A stretch of DNA of 21,709 bases from an uncultured Rhizobiaceae group bacterium (GCA_937944075.1 CALDZZ010000165.1:1-21709), one strand, 5' to 3'. Shown: positions 8,008-15,627, counted from the first letter of the stretch. Numbers and translations are program-made. Notes: generated by a model not told the origin, from the letters alone.

Positions 8008-9093
8008 TTATGACTGAACATAATTCGCCGAGTTGTGTTTCTTCATAACATCATCGAAACGACGCGCGAAGGCTTCATCAGCAAGCTTCTTGCGGCGTTG
8101 AATATCTTCTGTTGAAAGCATGTTCTTTTCATGCATCTCCAGCAGATCACCAATGTGAGATTGCGCAGCAGCACCAATACCCGCCATTGTGGTTTCAGCA
8201 GCCGTATCAACCTGATTGCCAAGCGTATTGATCTTGTGGGCAACATCCTGCTGGGCAGCCGTCTTGAGCGAGTCTTCCAGCGCCTTGTAAAGGACAACAC
8301 GTTGTTCAGTATCAATCGTCAGCTTGTTGATAAGCGTCTGCTGGGCAGCCAACTGGTTATTCAACGAGTCCACGAATGTCTGGAACATTGATGTATAGCG
8401 TTCAAGCGTCTGGCTTTCAGCAAGAACCTCCTGCTCTTTTGCCTGTGCCTGATTGTACTCTGTTGCAAGCTCTGAACGTTGGCCTTCAAGTTCAGCGCGT
8501 TGTTTCTGGTCAGTGGAAGCGGAAATCTGGTTTTCCAGATCCATCAGCATCGGGTTTAATTCTTCAATCCGTGCCTGTGTGGCCTCCAGCGTATCCATTG
8601 CAGACTTGCGGCGTTCAATCACTTGTTTCAGGGAAGCTTCCGAGCTGGCATATCTTGAATCCAGAACATCCTTTTGCGACTGAAGAATACCGACAATCTT
8701 GTCTGACTTGCCGAGCAGTTCCTGCAGGTTACCAGCCAATGACATGTTGCGAACCCGTTCGGATCGCATGCGCTGCATGCGTTGTTTTGAAAAAATTCCA
8801 ACAAACTTTTCCCAACCGGTATAGCTTTTCATGCTTTCAAATTCAGCACCAAAGACATTGGTTGCATCTTCTAGACCAATGATGAGATCGGCTATATTGC
8901 CTTCCATTACATTCTGTTGTTTGAGGATGTCCTGAATTCGGGCATTTTCTATATCAAAGTCTGTCTGACCAATCGTATCGGATTTCGCAAACTCATCCAG
9001 CACGACAGCACTTTGGTCGAGCTTGGTTTTCATTTCCTCTACGGTTGTTTTGGTTTTTTCAATCTCTGCATCCAAATTTACTAAAGTAGCCAT
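8008..9093 (-). CDS. Coiled-coil protein, first gene of the unknown operon
   Basis: A 361-aa protein dominated by heptad-rich helix: about residues 5-75, 145-225 and 225-290 are rich in E, K, Q, L and A with regular hydrophobic spacing and contain no proline apart from NPML near 180. A short less regular segment at 85-105 (YTGWEKFVGIFSKQRMQRMR) interrupts it. No signal peptide or membrane segment is present. Its overall look recalls TelA-type (toxic anion resistance) or PspA-like helical proteins, but no signature of either is present and no family is assigned. The ATG is preceded by a strong GGAGGG 9 nt upstream, the best ribosome site of the operon, as expected for a promoter-proximal gene. 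Confidence 0.82.
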   Translation of the reverse strand: MATLVNLDAEIEKTKTTVEEMKTKLDQSAVVLDEFAKSDTIGQTDFDIENARIQDILKQQNVMEGNIADLIIGLEDATNVFGAEFESMKSYTGWEKFVGIFSKQRMQRMRSERVRNMSLAGNLQELLGKSDKIVGILQSQKDVLDSRYASSEASLKQVIERRKSAMDTLEATQARIEELNPMLMDLENQISASTDQKQRAELEGQRSELATEYNQAQAKEQEVLAESQTLERYTSMFQTFVDSLNNQLAAQQTLINKLTIDTEQRVVLYKALEDSLKTAAQQDVAHKINTLGNQVDTAAETTMAGIGAAAQSHIGDLLEMHEKNMLSTEDIQRRKKLADEAFARRFDDVMKKHNSANYVQS

Positions 9094-9102
9094 AAAACAT
9101 TT

Positions 9103-9108
9103 CCCTCC
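9103..9108 (-). promoter_or_regulatory. Strong ribosome-binding site of the coiled-coil gene
   Basis: GGAGGG on the minus strand lies nine nt before the ATG at 9093. It fixes the start codon of the first gene of the unknown operon. Confidence 0.7.
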
Positions 9109-9113
9109 GACAA

Positions 9114-9151
9114 TTATTAGTTGAACATGATATGGGTATTCAACATGTTGA
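9114..9151 (-). promoter_or_regulatory. Putative promoter and palindromic operator of the unknown operon
   Basis: On the minus strand TTGAAT (9138-9143) and TAATAA (9114-9119) lie 18 nt apart, a weak -35/-10 pair. The -35 overlaps a perfect 12-bp palindrome TCAACATGTTGA (9140-9151). A second inverted repeat, GTTGAA (9120-9125) / TTCAAC (9139-9144), spans the spacer. The arrangement looks like a repressor or activator site, but the regulator is unknown. The gap to the nitrile hydratase accessory gene is only 95 nt, so read-through is also possible. Confidence 0.4.
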
Positions 9152-9188
9152 TTTTAAGAGCCCATAAAGCGATATACTTAATATAAGC

Positions 9189-9536
9189 TCAGGACTTTCT
9201 TGCAGTTTTTAATTCAATTGGCTCGCCATGGGGCGTGGCCAATAAGGCTTTTTGCCAATCAGATTTTCGTTCGAGTATTTCAATCTCATTGGCAAGCGAC
9301 TTTTTCAGTACAATGGTCTCAAGTGCCACAAGCCATAATTCATAATAGGCAGCATTGCCATTGTCTGAATGAATGGTCTTGCTCAAGACATCCGCCCATT
9401 CATTCCATGTAAAGGCACCTTTTTCATATAATCCGATAACCAGCGCAAAAGCCTGGGCTTCCCAAGGCTGATTGAAAACAGGTTCATTGGCATCAAGTGT
9501 CATGCCTTCAAGCCTGGTCAGGTCAGGCGTGTTCAA
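9189..9536 (-). CDS. Nitrile hydratase accessory protein (activator/metallochaperone)
   Basis: A small protein that resembles the nitrile hydratase beta-subunit N-terminal domain, seen in ANEPVFNQPWEAQAFALVIGLYEKGAFTWNEWADVLS and YYELWLVALETIVLKK. Such proteins help insert cobalt or iron into the alpha subunit. The longest ATG frame starts at 9677, but that would overlap the beta subunit by 155 nt and adds a basic, unrelated N-terminus. A TTG at 9536-9534, preceded by a GGGGGG ribosome site six nt upstream and overlapping the beta stop by 14 nt, gives a 115-aa protein starting (M)NTPDLTRLEGMTLDANEP, close to family size. A later ATG at residue 12 of that form is the alternative. Translationally coupled to the beta subunit. 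Confidence 0.85.
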   Translation of the reverse strand: MNTPDLTRLEGMTLDANEPVFNQPWEAQAFALVIGLYEKGAFTWNEWADVLSKTIHSDNGNAAYYELWLVALETIVLKKSLANEIEILERKSDWQKALLATPHGEPIELKTARKS

Positions 9537-10182
9537 GATAAGCCCCCCAACAATCCACCATGATCTTGTTGCCTTGTTCTGCAGCCTGACCAAATAATTC
9601 TTGCGCCTCGAAACAAACGCAATAAAGCCATTGCGGGTTTTCACCTTCGCCATGTGCATTGCTGTCGGGGAAAACATGATACCCCTGAATGGCAGCTATT
9701 CTGCCAGATTTGCCACGCGCATAACGGGGCAGTCGGGTATGTCCCTTCGGATTAATATTCAAGGTACGAACGTCTTCGCCAATTGCAAAGCCTGGTTCCA
9801 CGATGGCTTCCCGTTCAACCGGAGCACCTGCAGCTAGCGCGGCTGGCATTTCACCAGCGCTGACGACTCGTTTTACGTCCAGACCAGGTGCTTCGCACTT
9901 TCCCGTTTCAAGCTCCTTTTCACTCACCATGCCACGCTCAAGCATGAGCGATTGCAAGCCGGCAAGCCAGATTTGATAATAGCTTTTGCTGAGATAAAAA
10001 TCAGGTGGCAGACTTTCGCGCGCAAAACGGGAAATATCAATATTCCACTTGCCTGCAAAGCCCATGGCAACTGTCATGGCCAATGCACGCTCTTCCCAGG
10101 CCGCATGAAAAATCGGCTCATTGGACTCCGGTTCAACAGACCCATGGCACTGCATGCCACCCATGTCATGCAATCCGTTCAT
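9523..10182 (-). CDS. nthB: Nitrile hydratase beta subunit
   Basis: A 219-aa protein of usual family length. It begins MNGLHDMGGMQCHGSVEPE, the typical beta start, continues with EPIFHAAWEERALAMTVAMG and YYQIWLAGLQSLMLERG, and has the C-terminal SH3-like barrel with HTRLPRYARGKSGRI and later WGAYLEHA. With the alpha subunit it forms the heterodimer that hydrates nitriles to amides in the cytoplasm. Its ATG overlaps the alpha stop in an ATGA arrangement, so translation is coupled. No amidase gene is next to the cluster. Confidence 0.95.
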   Translation of the reverse strand: MNGLHDMGGMQCHGSVEPESNEPIFHAAWEERALAMTVAMGFAGKWNIDISRFARESLPPDFYLSKSYYQIWLAGLQSLMLERGMVSEKELETGKCEAPGLDVKRVVSAGEMPAALAAGAPVEREAIVEPGFAIGEDVRTLNINPKGHTRLPRYARGKSGRIAAIQGYHVFPDSNAHGEGENPQWLYCVCFEAQELFGQAAEQGNKIMVDCWGAYLEHA

Positions 10183-10853
10183 GCCTTGCTCTCCATTCGC
10201 ACAAGCGGAAGGCCTGTTCCTATCATGCTATCCCTTGTCACGATTTCAGCAAGCGCTTCCTCGCTCCAGCCTTGCGTGCCATCAGGGCGTTGAGGAATAA
10301 CGAGATATCGCATCTCGGCTGTTGAATCCCACACCGTAATCCTGACCTCTTCCGGAAGTTCCAGTCCAAACTCTGACAAGACAACACGGGGTTCCATCAC
10401 AGCCCTTGAACGATAGGGAGCAGACTTGTACCAGACAGGCGGCAAGCCAAGAACACTCCAAGGATAACAGGAGCACAAGGTACAAACGACCATGTTGTGA
10501 GTATCAGCTGTATTCTCGACGATTTTCATGTGCTCGCCCTGACGCCCTGAAAACCCCAATTCGGCTATGGCTTCAGTAGCATTTTCTCTCAGTCGGCGGA
10601 GATAGGCATCGTCATTCCAGGCCCTGGCTACAACAGCAGCACCATTTCTTGGCCCCACTTTGGTTTCATAGGTTTCAACGATGACATCAAGGGCGGCAGG
10701 GTCAATATACCCTTTTTCAACAAGCAACGACTCAAGGGTTTTGACCTTGAGATGCATGTCGGACCAATGGCTGTGATCAGTATGTGCATGACTATGATCA
10801 TGGTCATGATCGCCATTTTCATGGTGTTTGGAGTGCTGTTTTGAATCGCTCAT
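10179..10853 (-). CDS. nthA: Nitrile hydratase alpha subunit, cobalt type
   Basis: A 224-aa protein. The metal-binding loop CTLCSC (residues 124-129) within VVCTLCSCYPWSVLGLPPVW carries the three cysteines, two of which are oxidised in the mature enzyme. Threonine at the second position is the cobalt-type signature; serine is usual in iron enzymes. NATEAIAELGFSG and VWYKSAPYRSRAVMEPR are typical of the family. Odd: residues 7-29 are packed with His and Asp (SKHHENGDHDHDHSHAHTDH), a possible metal-buffering extension. A ribosome site GAGG precedes the ATG. It is the first gene of the alpha-beta-accessory operon. Confidence 0.96.
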   Translation of the reverse strand: MSDSKQHSKHHENGDHDHDHSHAHTDHSHWSDMHLKVKTLESLLVEKGYIDPAALDVIVETYETKVGPRNGAAVVARAWNDDAYLRRLRENATEAIAELGFSGRQGEHMKIVENTADTHNMVVCTLCSCYPWSVLGLPPVWYKSAPYRSRAVMEPRVVLSEFGLELPEEVRITVWDSTAEMRYLVIPQRPDGTQGWSEEALAEIVTRDSMIGTGLPLVRMESKA

Positions 10854-10873
10854 GCTTTCCTCGCTTCATCTCC

Positions 10874-10902
10874 AGTTTTGGGGATAAAGCAGGAAAGGTC
10901 AA
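10874..10902 (-). promoter_or_regulatory. Possible nitrile hydratase promoter
   Basis: TTGACC (10897-10902, minus strand) is a good -35. Seventeen nt on, AAAACT (10874-10879) is a poor -10. The site lies in the 67-bp gap after the response-regulator gene. Low confidence: the nitrile hydratase genes could also be read through from upstream. Confidence 0.3.
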
Positions 10903-10920
10903 GCAATTGCTAGTGATAAA

Positions 10921-11337
10921 CTAGAGGATAGCACGGGTAGATTGAGGGCCAACAATCTCAGCAATTTTGGCGATGATCAGATTGGGGTCAATCGGTTTCG
11001 TCAGATAATAATCTGCACCCGCTTCCATCATCCGTTCTTCATCACCTGACAAGGCATGAGCTGTCAGTGCAGCAATGGGCACCCGTTTGCCGGTTCCCTC
11101 TTCCTTTTCTCGGATCGCCTTGATGGCTTCAATACCATTCATGACCGGCATGGAAATATCCATGAGAATAACAAGGGGATCAAGCGCTTCCCAGCCCTCG
11201 ACTGCTTCCTGTCCATTGCTCACAATAACAAACGGCAAATCCTGTTCAGCCAAAGTATGTTCCAGAACAATCTGGTTAACTTCGTTATCCTCTGCAGAGA
11301 GAATACAGTTGCCTTTTATGGTAAGATCAAAATTCAT
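10921..11337 (-). CDS. Single-domain response regulator (CheY/DivK-like receiver)
   Basis: A 138-aa receiver domain with all expected residues: acidic pair E16-D17 (AEDNEVN), phosphoacceptor D60 in LVILMDISMPVMNG, T92 in AALTAHAL and K114 in LTKPID. The AEDNEVNQ start and ALTAHAL resemble receiver domains of hybrid histidine kinases. There is no output domain, so it acts by protein-protein contact. It follows the GGDEF-EAL gene by 27 nt and is probably cotranscribed. Its phosphodonor kinase is not in the window. Confidence 0.93.
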   Translation of the reverse strand: MNFDLTIKGNCILSAEDNEVNQIVLEHTLAEQDLPFVIVSNGQEAVEGWEALDPLVILMDISMPVMNGIEAIKAIREKEEGTGKRVPIAALTAHALSGDEERMMEAGADYYLTKPIDPNLIIAKIAEIVGPQSTRAIL

Positions 11338-11364
11338 TTTAAAATCCCCTGCTTCATCACCAAT

Positions 11365-13014
11365 TTACCCAGCTAGACTTTTGGGTAGTTCTTCATTTGC
11401 AGTATCCATGAATTCACGGATATAGCCCATTGTTTTGTGTTCATCTTGCGGTTTACCGAAAAGATACCCCTGTCCTGCATGACACCCATATCGCTTCAGG
11501 CTTTCTGCCTGATTCATTTCTTCAATACCTTCAGCAACAACTGTCAGATCAAGCCCTGCGCACATCTCTAGGATTGCTCGAACAATATGTTCAGCTGGCT
11601 TGTCTTCTCCAATTGCCATAATGAAGGCACGATCAATTTTCACTTTATCAAGCTTCAGCTCTCTCAAACGGCCAAGACTTGATTGACCTGTACCAAAGTC
11701 ATCCATTGAGATACGGATACCGGCACGGTGCAATTCATCAATAATCATCGCAGCTGTTTCAGGATCAGACATCATTGCTGTTTCTGTCACTTCAATTTCA
11801 AGACGCTCGGGAGGCAGTTCCGCCTTCTTGATTGTACTGATGATTTCAGAAGCTGTGTTTGGATCTACAAGCTGAACACTGGACAGGTTGAAAGAAAGGA
11901 AAATTCCATCCGGCCACCCTGCCGCAACCTTGGCTGCATGCAACAATAGCTTGTCTGTCAAAGAGGCAATGATGCCGCGTTCTTCAGCCAAGGGTATGAA
12001 TTTGGCCGGTGAAACAAAACCCAATTCAGGGTCGATCCATCTTGCCAAAGCTTCAAAGCCCAGAAGTTTTCCATCCTGCAAAGAGATGATCGGCTGAAAA
12101 TGTGGACGTACTTCATTATTGGCAATCGCTCGGCGAAGTGCCTGTTCCATACGTGCATTTTCAAGAATGATATCTTCGATTTCCTTTGAAAATACAGTTA
12201 TTCTGCCTCTACCACCGCGCTTGGAATAATAAAGTGCACTTTCGATGTTTTTCATGACAGCTTCATAGCTGTGGCCTGCATCCGGGTAATGGGCAAAGCC
12301 AAATGAGCCACTCAACCGCACCGTACGGCCGTCAAGATCAAACGGAGCATTCAGAACCTCCTGCAAAATCTTGCCGATGTTGTGAGCCCCTTCCTGATCC
12401 TTGATTTCAGGCATGAGAAAGCCAAATTCATCGCCACGGACACGGAAAACAAACCCGTCATTCTCAATCGCCGCAGACAAGCGCTGGGCGCACTGCTTCA
12501 AGATTTCATCACCACCGTCAAAACCGTAAAGATCATTGATAGGTTTCATGCCATCCATATTGGCAACACCCACCAAAAACCCCTTTTCGCCATGGCGTCG
12601 ATCACCAACCATGTTTTTGAATTTTTCCATCATGCGTTGCTGGTTGCCTAGACCGGTCAAACGGTCTGTGTAGGCAAGAGAAACAAGCTCGGCTCTGGTA
12701 TCCTTGTTGTTTTTGACAAAAGATACTTTTTCCTCATCCATAAGTTCATCATCAATGTTCACGAACAGGTTGGGGTCAGCCTTGGCCTTGAAGTAAAGGA
12801 CAAAGGCTGCCCAAATACAAAAGCCAACGACCATTAGGGTCGCGTGCAACGTCAGTTTATCTGTCAGGGTCAGTGCTTTGGGTGAGAAAAAAGCTGTGAG
12901 GATAGAGGCAACTGTCAACATTGTTACCCAAAGCAGAACTCGAGACTTCCTGATGTCTGTCAGCTTGAAATTGCTGGTTTTTTCATTTGTTTCAGTGGTC
13001 TGTTTCGAACTCAT
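11365..13014 (-). CDS. Membrane-bound GGDEF-EAL c-di-GMP protein
   Basis: A 549-aa protein. Two membrane helices (about residues 26-44 and 55-76) are followed by a GGDEF domain (about 110-275) and an EAL domain (about 287-535). The cyclase motif is RGDEF (193-197). D154 is kept, but the usual first acidic residue is Asn and the usual Phe is Met in ANMDGMKPIND. No RxxD inhibitory site precedes the motif, so cyclase activity is uncertain. The EAL domain keeps its catalytic set: E321 (EAL), N376, E408, D438-D439 (DDFGTG), K459, E495 and Q515 (GQGYLFGKP). It is therefore predicted to be an active c-di-GMP phosphodiesterase at the inner membrane. The receiver protein just downstream may modulate it. 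Confidence 0.94.
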   Translation of the reverse strand: MSSKQTTETNEKTSNFKLTDIRKSRVLLWVTMLTVASILTAFFSPKALTLTDKLTLHATLMVVGFCIWAAFVLYFKAKADPNLFVNIDDELMDEEKVSFVKNNKDTRAELVSLAYTDRLTGLGNQQRMMEKFKNMVGDRRHGEKGFLVGVANMDGMKPINDLYGFDGGDEILKQCAQRLSAAIENDGFVFRVRGDEFGFLMPEIKDQEGAHNIGKILQEVLNAPFDLDGRTVRLSGSFGFAHYPDAGHSYEAVMKNIESALYYSKRGGRGRITVFSKEIEDIILENARMEQALRRAIANNEVRPHFQPIISLQDGKLLGFEALARWIDPELGFVSPAKFIPLAEERGIIASLTDKLLLHAAKVAAGWPDGIFLSFNLSSVQLVDPNTASEIISTIKKAELPPERLEIEVTETAMMSDPETAAMIIDELHRAGIRISMDDFGTGQSSLGRLRELKLDKVKIDRAFIMAIGEDKPAEHIVRAILEMCAGLDLTVVAEGIEEMNQAESLKRYGCHAGQGYLFGKPQDEHKTMGYIREFMDTANEELPKSLAG

Positions 13015-13110
13015 TTAAATCCCCAGAGTAATGTTCTGATGAATTTATAAAGTGAAATAGTAAAAAACTTCTTTTCAAAACGTGAAAAGTTTAACTTAAA
13101 CCAGCAAGCA

Positions 13111-13164
13111 GCAAAAAATCCATTTTCTCGATAAAAAACAATATCTTAATTGGAAAAATGGATT
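13111..13164 (-). terminator. Terminator of the Ppx/GppA-rlmE operon
   Basis: Exact 10-bp inverted repeat AATCCATTTT (13117-13126) / AAAATGGATT (13155-13164) with a 28-nt AT-rich loop. On the minus strand it is followed by further T residues (a run of six counting the last stem bases). It lies 11 nt past the rlmE stop. The rest of the 161-bp gap to the GGDEF-EAL start is AT-rich, and no clear promoter was seen. Confidence 0.55.
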
Positions 13165-13175
13165 ATTTTTATCGC

Positions 13176-13877
13176 TTATCCCTTAAATTCTTTTGCAAGA
13201 AGGTATAATTCAACCGATCCGTCACGAGATGCAGGCGGTTTGATATGGTGTACTGACTTGAAGTTTTTCTTCATCAAATTCAGCAGATCACTCTCAGTGC
13301 CACCCTGAAAGGTTTTAGACAGGAAGTACCCACCAGGCTTTAAAACCTGCAAGGCAAAATCGAGTGCAACTTCTACCAGGTGCATGGTTCTCAAGTGATC
13401 TGTTTTCCTGTGCCCTGTGGTTGGCGCTGCCATATCGGAAAGAACCAGGTCCGGCTTTTCTCCGCCGAGCGCATCAATCAGCATGTCTGGTGCATCATCA
13501 TCCAGAAAATCCTTTTGCAGAATAACAGCGCCGGGAACGGGTGCCATCTCAAGATAGTCAATCCCCACCACTCTGGGTTGATCTGACTGGGAACCCGTGA
13601 TCTGCGCGGCAACCTGACACCAGCCTCCCGGAGCAGCACCAAGATCAATCACACGGTCATTGGGCTTGAGAATGTTATGTTTCTCGTTGATTTCCAGCAG
13701 TTTGTAGGCTGCACGCGAGGCATAGCCTTCTGCTTTTGCCCTTTGCACATAAGGATCATTCAACTGGCGTTGCAACCAGAGTGTTGAGGAAAGCTTGCGC
13801 CCCCTGGCCGTCTTGACCTTGGTGTGCATGTTCCTCAAATTGGTTTTCTTGGGCAGATTACCAGGCTTTTTCATCAT
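13176..13877 (-). CDS. rlmE: 23S rRNA 2'-O-methyltransferase RlmE (FtsJ/RrmJ)
   Basis: Methylates the ribose of U2552 (E. coli numbering) in the 23S rRNA A-loop, a late step in 50S assembly. The 233-aa protein has the Rossmann SAM site VIDLGAAPGGWCQVA (77-91) and the catalytic K-D-K-E set: K59 (SRAAYKLLEI), D148 (LSDMAAP), K188 (FLSKTFQGG) and E223 (RDGSVELYLLA). The spacing matches the E. coli enzyme (38, 124, 164, 199) after allowing for a longer, basic N-terminus of about 21-24 residues. Two ATG codons stand together at the start with AGAGG just before them; the second fits the ribosome spacing better. It lies 15 nt after the Ppx/GppA gene. Confidence 0.96.
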   Translation of the reverse strand: MMKKPGNLPKKTNLRNMHTKVKTARGRKLSSTLWLQRQLNDPYVQRAKAEGYASRAAYKLLEINEKHNILKPNDRVIDLGAAPGGWCQVAAQITGSQSDQPRVVGIDYLEMAPVPGAVILQKDFLDDDAPDMLIDALGGEKPDLVLSDMAAPTTGHRKTDHLRTMHLVEVALDFALQVLKPGGYFLSKTFQGGTESDLLNLMKKNFKSVHHIKPPASRDGSVELYLLAKEFKG

Positions 13878-13892
13878 ATCCTCTTGAAACTC

Positions 13893-15509
13893 TTACGAAG
13901 GGTTGCTTGAGCCCTTGTCACGCTTGTCTGATTGTCGTCTTCCGCGTCTTGGCCGTTTGCCCGGCTTGTCTAGGTTCATCATCTCGGCCAGCAATCCCTC
14001 GCGCAGACCACGATCAGCGACTCTCAGTCTTTTGGCAGGCCAGGTCATGCGTATCGCATTCAAAATGGCACATCCCGCCAGAACCAGATCAGCCCTTTCC
14101 GAACCGATACAGGGATTTCTCGAACGTTCCTCATAAGACATGGAAAGTAACCGGTTGATGACCGTGTCAATTTCCTCATCCCGCAACCAGATGCCATCAA
14201 CACGCTTTCGGTCGTATCGTGGCAGTTGAAGGTGAATGCCGGCAAGGGTTGTAACCGTGCCGGATGTACCAAGAAGATGCACCTTGCCGTTTGCAAAAAT
14301 ATTCTTCAAGGCTTCCTTACCCTCAAAGGCATCAATATGTTCCATGACATCCCTTACCATGTCATCAAACACTTTTCGCGAAACATTCTGTCCACCAAAC
14401 CGCTCAGACAAGGTTACAACGCCCATTGGCAGAGATGTCCAGGCTACAATACGGTCAGAAATTCTTCTTTTGCGAGCGCCAATGTTATTGACCAGAATAA
14501 GTTCTGAAGAGCCACCACCAATATCAAACAGCACAGCGCCATCTGATTTCCTGTCCATGAGCGAGCCACACCCTTCTGTTGCCAGACGGGCTTCGGTTTC
14601 CCGTGTCACAATCTCAAGATCCAGTCCACTTTCCTCTTTGACCCGTTTGAGAAAGGCTTCGCCATTGGTAGCCTGACGACAGGCTTCAGTAGCTATGAGT
14701 CTTTGTCGCTTGATTTTGCGATTACCAAGTTTGCCGGCACAAATCTTCAGGGCTTCAACAGAACGGTCCATGGCCTCCTGGCTGAGTTGACCCGTTTGGC
14801 TAAGTCCTTCGCCCAGGCGTACAATTTTGGAAAATCCGTCAACAACCCGAAAGCCGCCACCTCTTTCCTGGGGAACTGCGATCAGTAGACGACAATTATT
14901 TGTCCCCAAATCCAGGGCAGCATAGGCATGTGAATGACGCCCTCTAAATCTTGAAGGCCGAAAGGGCTTTTTGTCTTTGCTGTGTCCACTTGAATGGTTG
15001 TTGGGCTGATGTTCACCAGCACCTTTTGCCAGCTCTGGCAGATGCACTGAACCAGTGGTGGGCACAAAGGCCGCATCCGGCGTACGCTGCGGGACCGAAC
15101 GAACATTTCGCATTGCATCCGAACGCGCACTCTTTGACTTTCTGAAAGGGTATCGCTTGCGTTTCCTGGAGCCAGGTGCATTTGATTTGGCAGAATTTGT
15201 TTCACCATTACCCGAGTGTGTCGATGGAAACCCACCTTCACTCAAATATTGGTTGTTGTTACCAACATTATTGTCTTTGCCAAACTGGCTTTTGTCACCA
15301 GCTGGAAGACCGGAGCCATCCTTGCTTCCATTTGAAGGCGCAATAATGCCTTCATGAGAAACTTCAGGTGGCTGATTGTTGTGCTTCGCGACACCATCTG
15401 CACCAGCTTGTTTTGCTTGTTGCACCGGGTCAGCGGATCTTCGTTTACGCCACCGTCTCGGGTTTGGCCCCTTTCCTGTTGGCTTGTCGCCACCGGAAAG
15501 ATTGCTCAC
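13893..15509 (-). CDS. Ppx/GppA exopolyphosphatase family protein with long disordered N-terminus
   Basis: The catalytic part spans residues 195-515: ALDLGTNNCRLLI (198-210), IATEACRQATNGEAF with the probable catalytic E275, DIGGGSSELILV (329-340) and LLGTSGTVTTLAG (412-424), all ASKHA-fold phosphate-binding elements. It hydrolyses polyphosphate and/or pppGpp; the sequence does not decide which. Residues 1-193 are low-complexity, rich in G, N, S, K, R and P (for example GPNPRRWRKRRSADP and SRKRKRYPFRKSKSARS), and there is a short basic C-terminal tail (KRPRRGRRQSDKRDKG). These parts are probably disordered and may bind RNA or polyphosphate (inference). Cotranscribed with rlmE. Confidence 0.93.
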   Translation of the reverse strand: MSNLSGGDKPTGKGPNPRRWRKRRSADPVQQAKQAGADGVAKHNNQPPEVSHEGIIAPSNGSKDGSGLPAGDKSQFGKDNNVGNNNQYLSEGGFPSTHSGNGETNSAKSNAPGSRKRKRYPFRKSKSARSDAMRNVRSVPQRTPDAAFVPTTGSVHLPELAKGAGEHQPNNHSSGHSKDKKPFRPSRFRGRHSHAYAALDLGTNNCRLLIAVPQERGGGFRVVDGFSKIVRLGEGLSQTGQLSQEAMDRSVEALKICAGKLGNRKIKRQRLIATEACRQATNGEAFLKRVKEESGLDLEIVTRETEARLATEGCGSLMDRKSDGAVLFDIGGGSSELILVNNIGARKRRISDRIVAWTSLPMGVVTLSERFGGQNVSRKVFDDMVRDVMEHIDAFEGKEALKNIFANGKVHLLGTSGTVTTLAGIHLQLPRYDRKRVDGIWLRDEEIDTVINRLLSMSYEERSRNPCIGSERADLVLAGCAILNAIRMTWPAKRLRVADRGLREGLLAEMMNLDKPGKRPRRGRRQSDKRDKGSSNPS

Positions 15510-15563
15510 ACCGAATATCCTTTTTAATCAGACAAAACGTCCGTTAATTTACTGTTGGAAACA

Positions 15564-15591
15564 ACCTAGCACCGACAAACAAAAGCACCAA
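15564..15591 (-). promoter_or_regulatory. Possible promoter of the Ppx/GppA-rlmE operon
   Basis: TTGGTG (15586-15591, minus strand) and CTAGGT (15564-15569) lie 16 nt apart in the 118-bp gap after the phosphodiesterase gene. The pair is a modest match to alphaproteobacterial housekeeping promoters. Confidence 0.3.
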
Positions 15592-15627
15592 GGAAAAAAT
15601 CCGGCCTGGGCGAAGCTTTGGAATTCT

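Noticed and set aside
8376..8882. 168-aa plus-strand frame within the coiled-coil gene
   Set aside because: Antisense to a long heptad-rich gene; such genes often leave open frames on the other strand.
8008..9093. Assignment of the coiled-coil protein to TelA or PspA
   Set aside because: General helical look only; no family signature could be pointed to, so no name was given.
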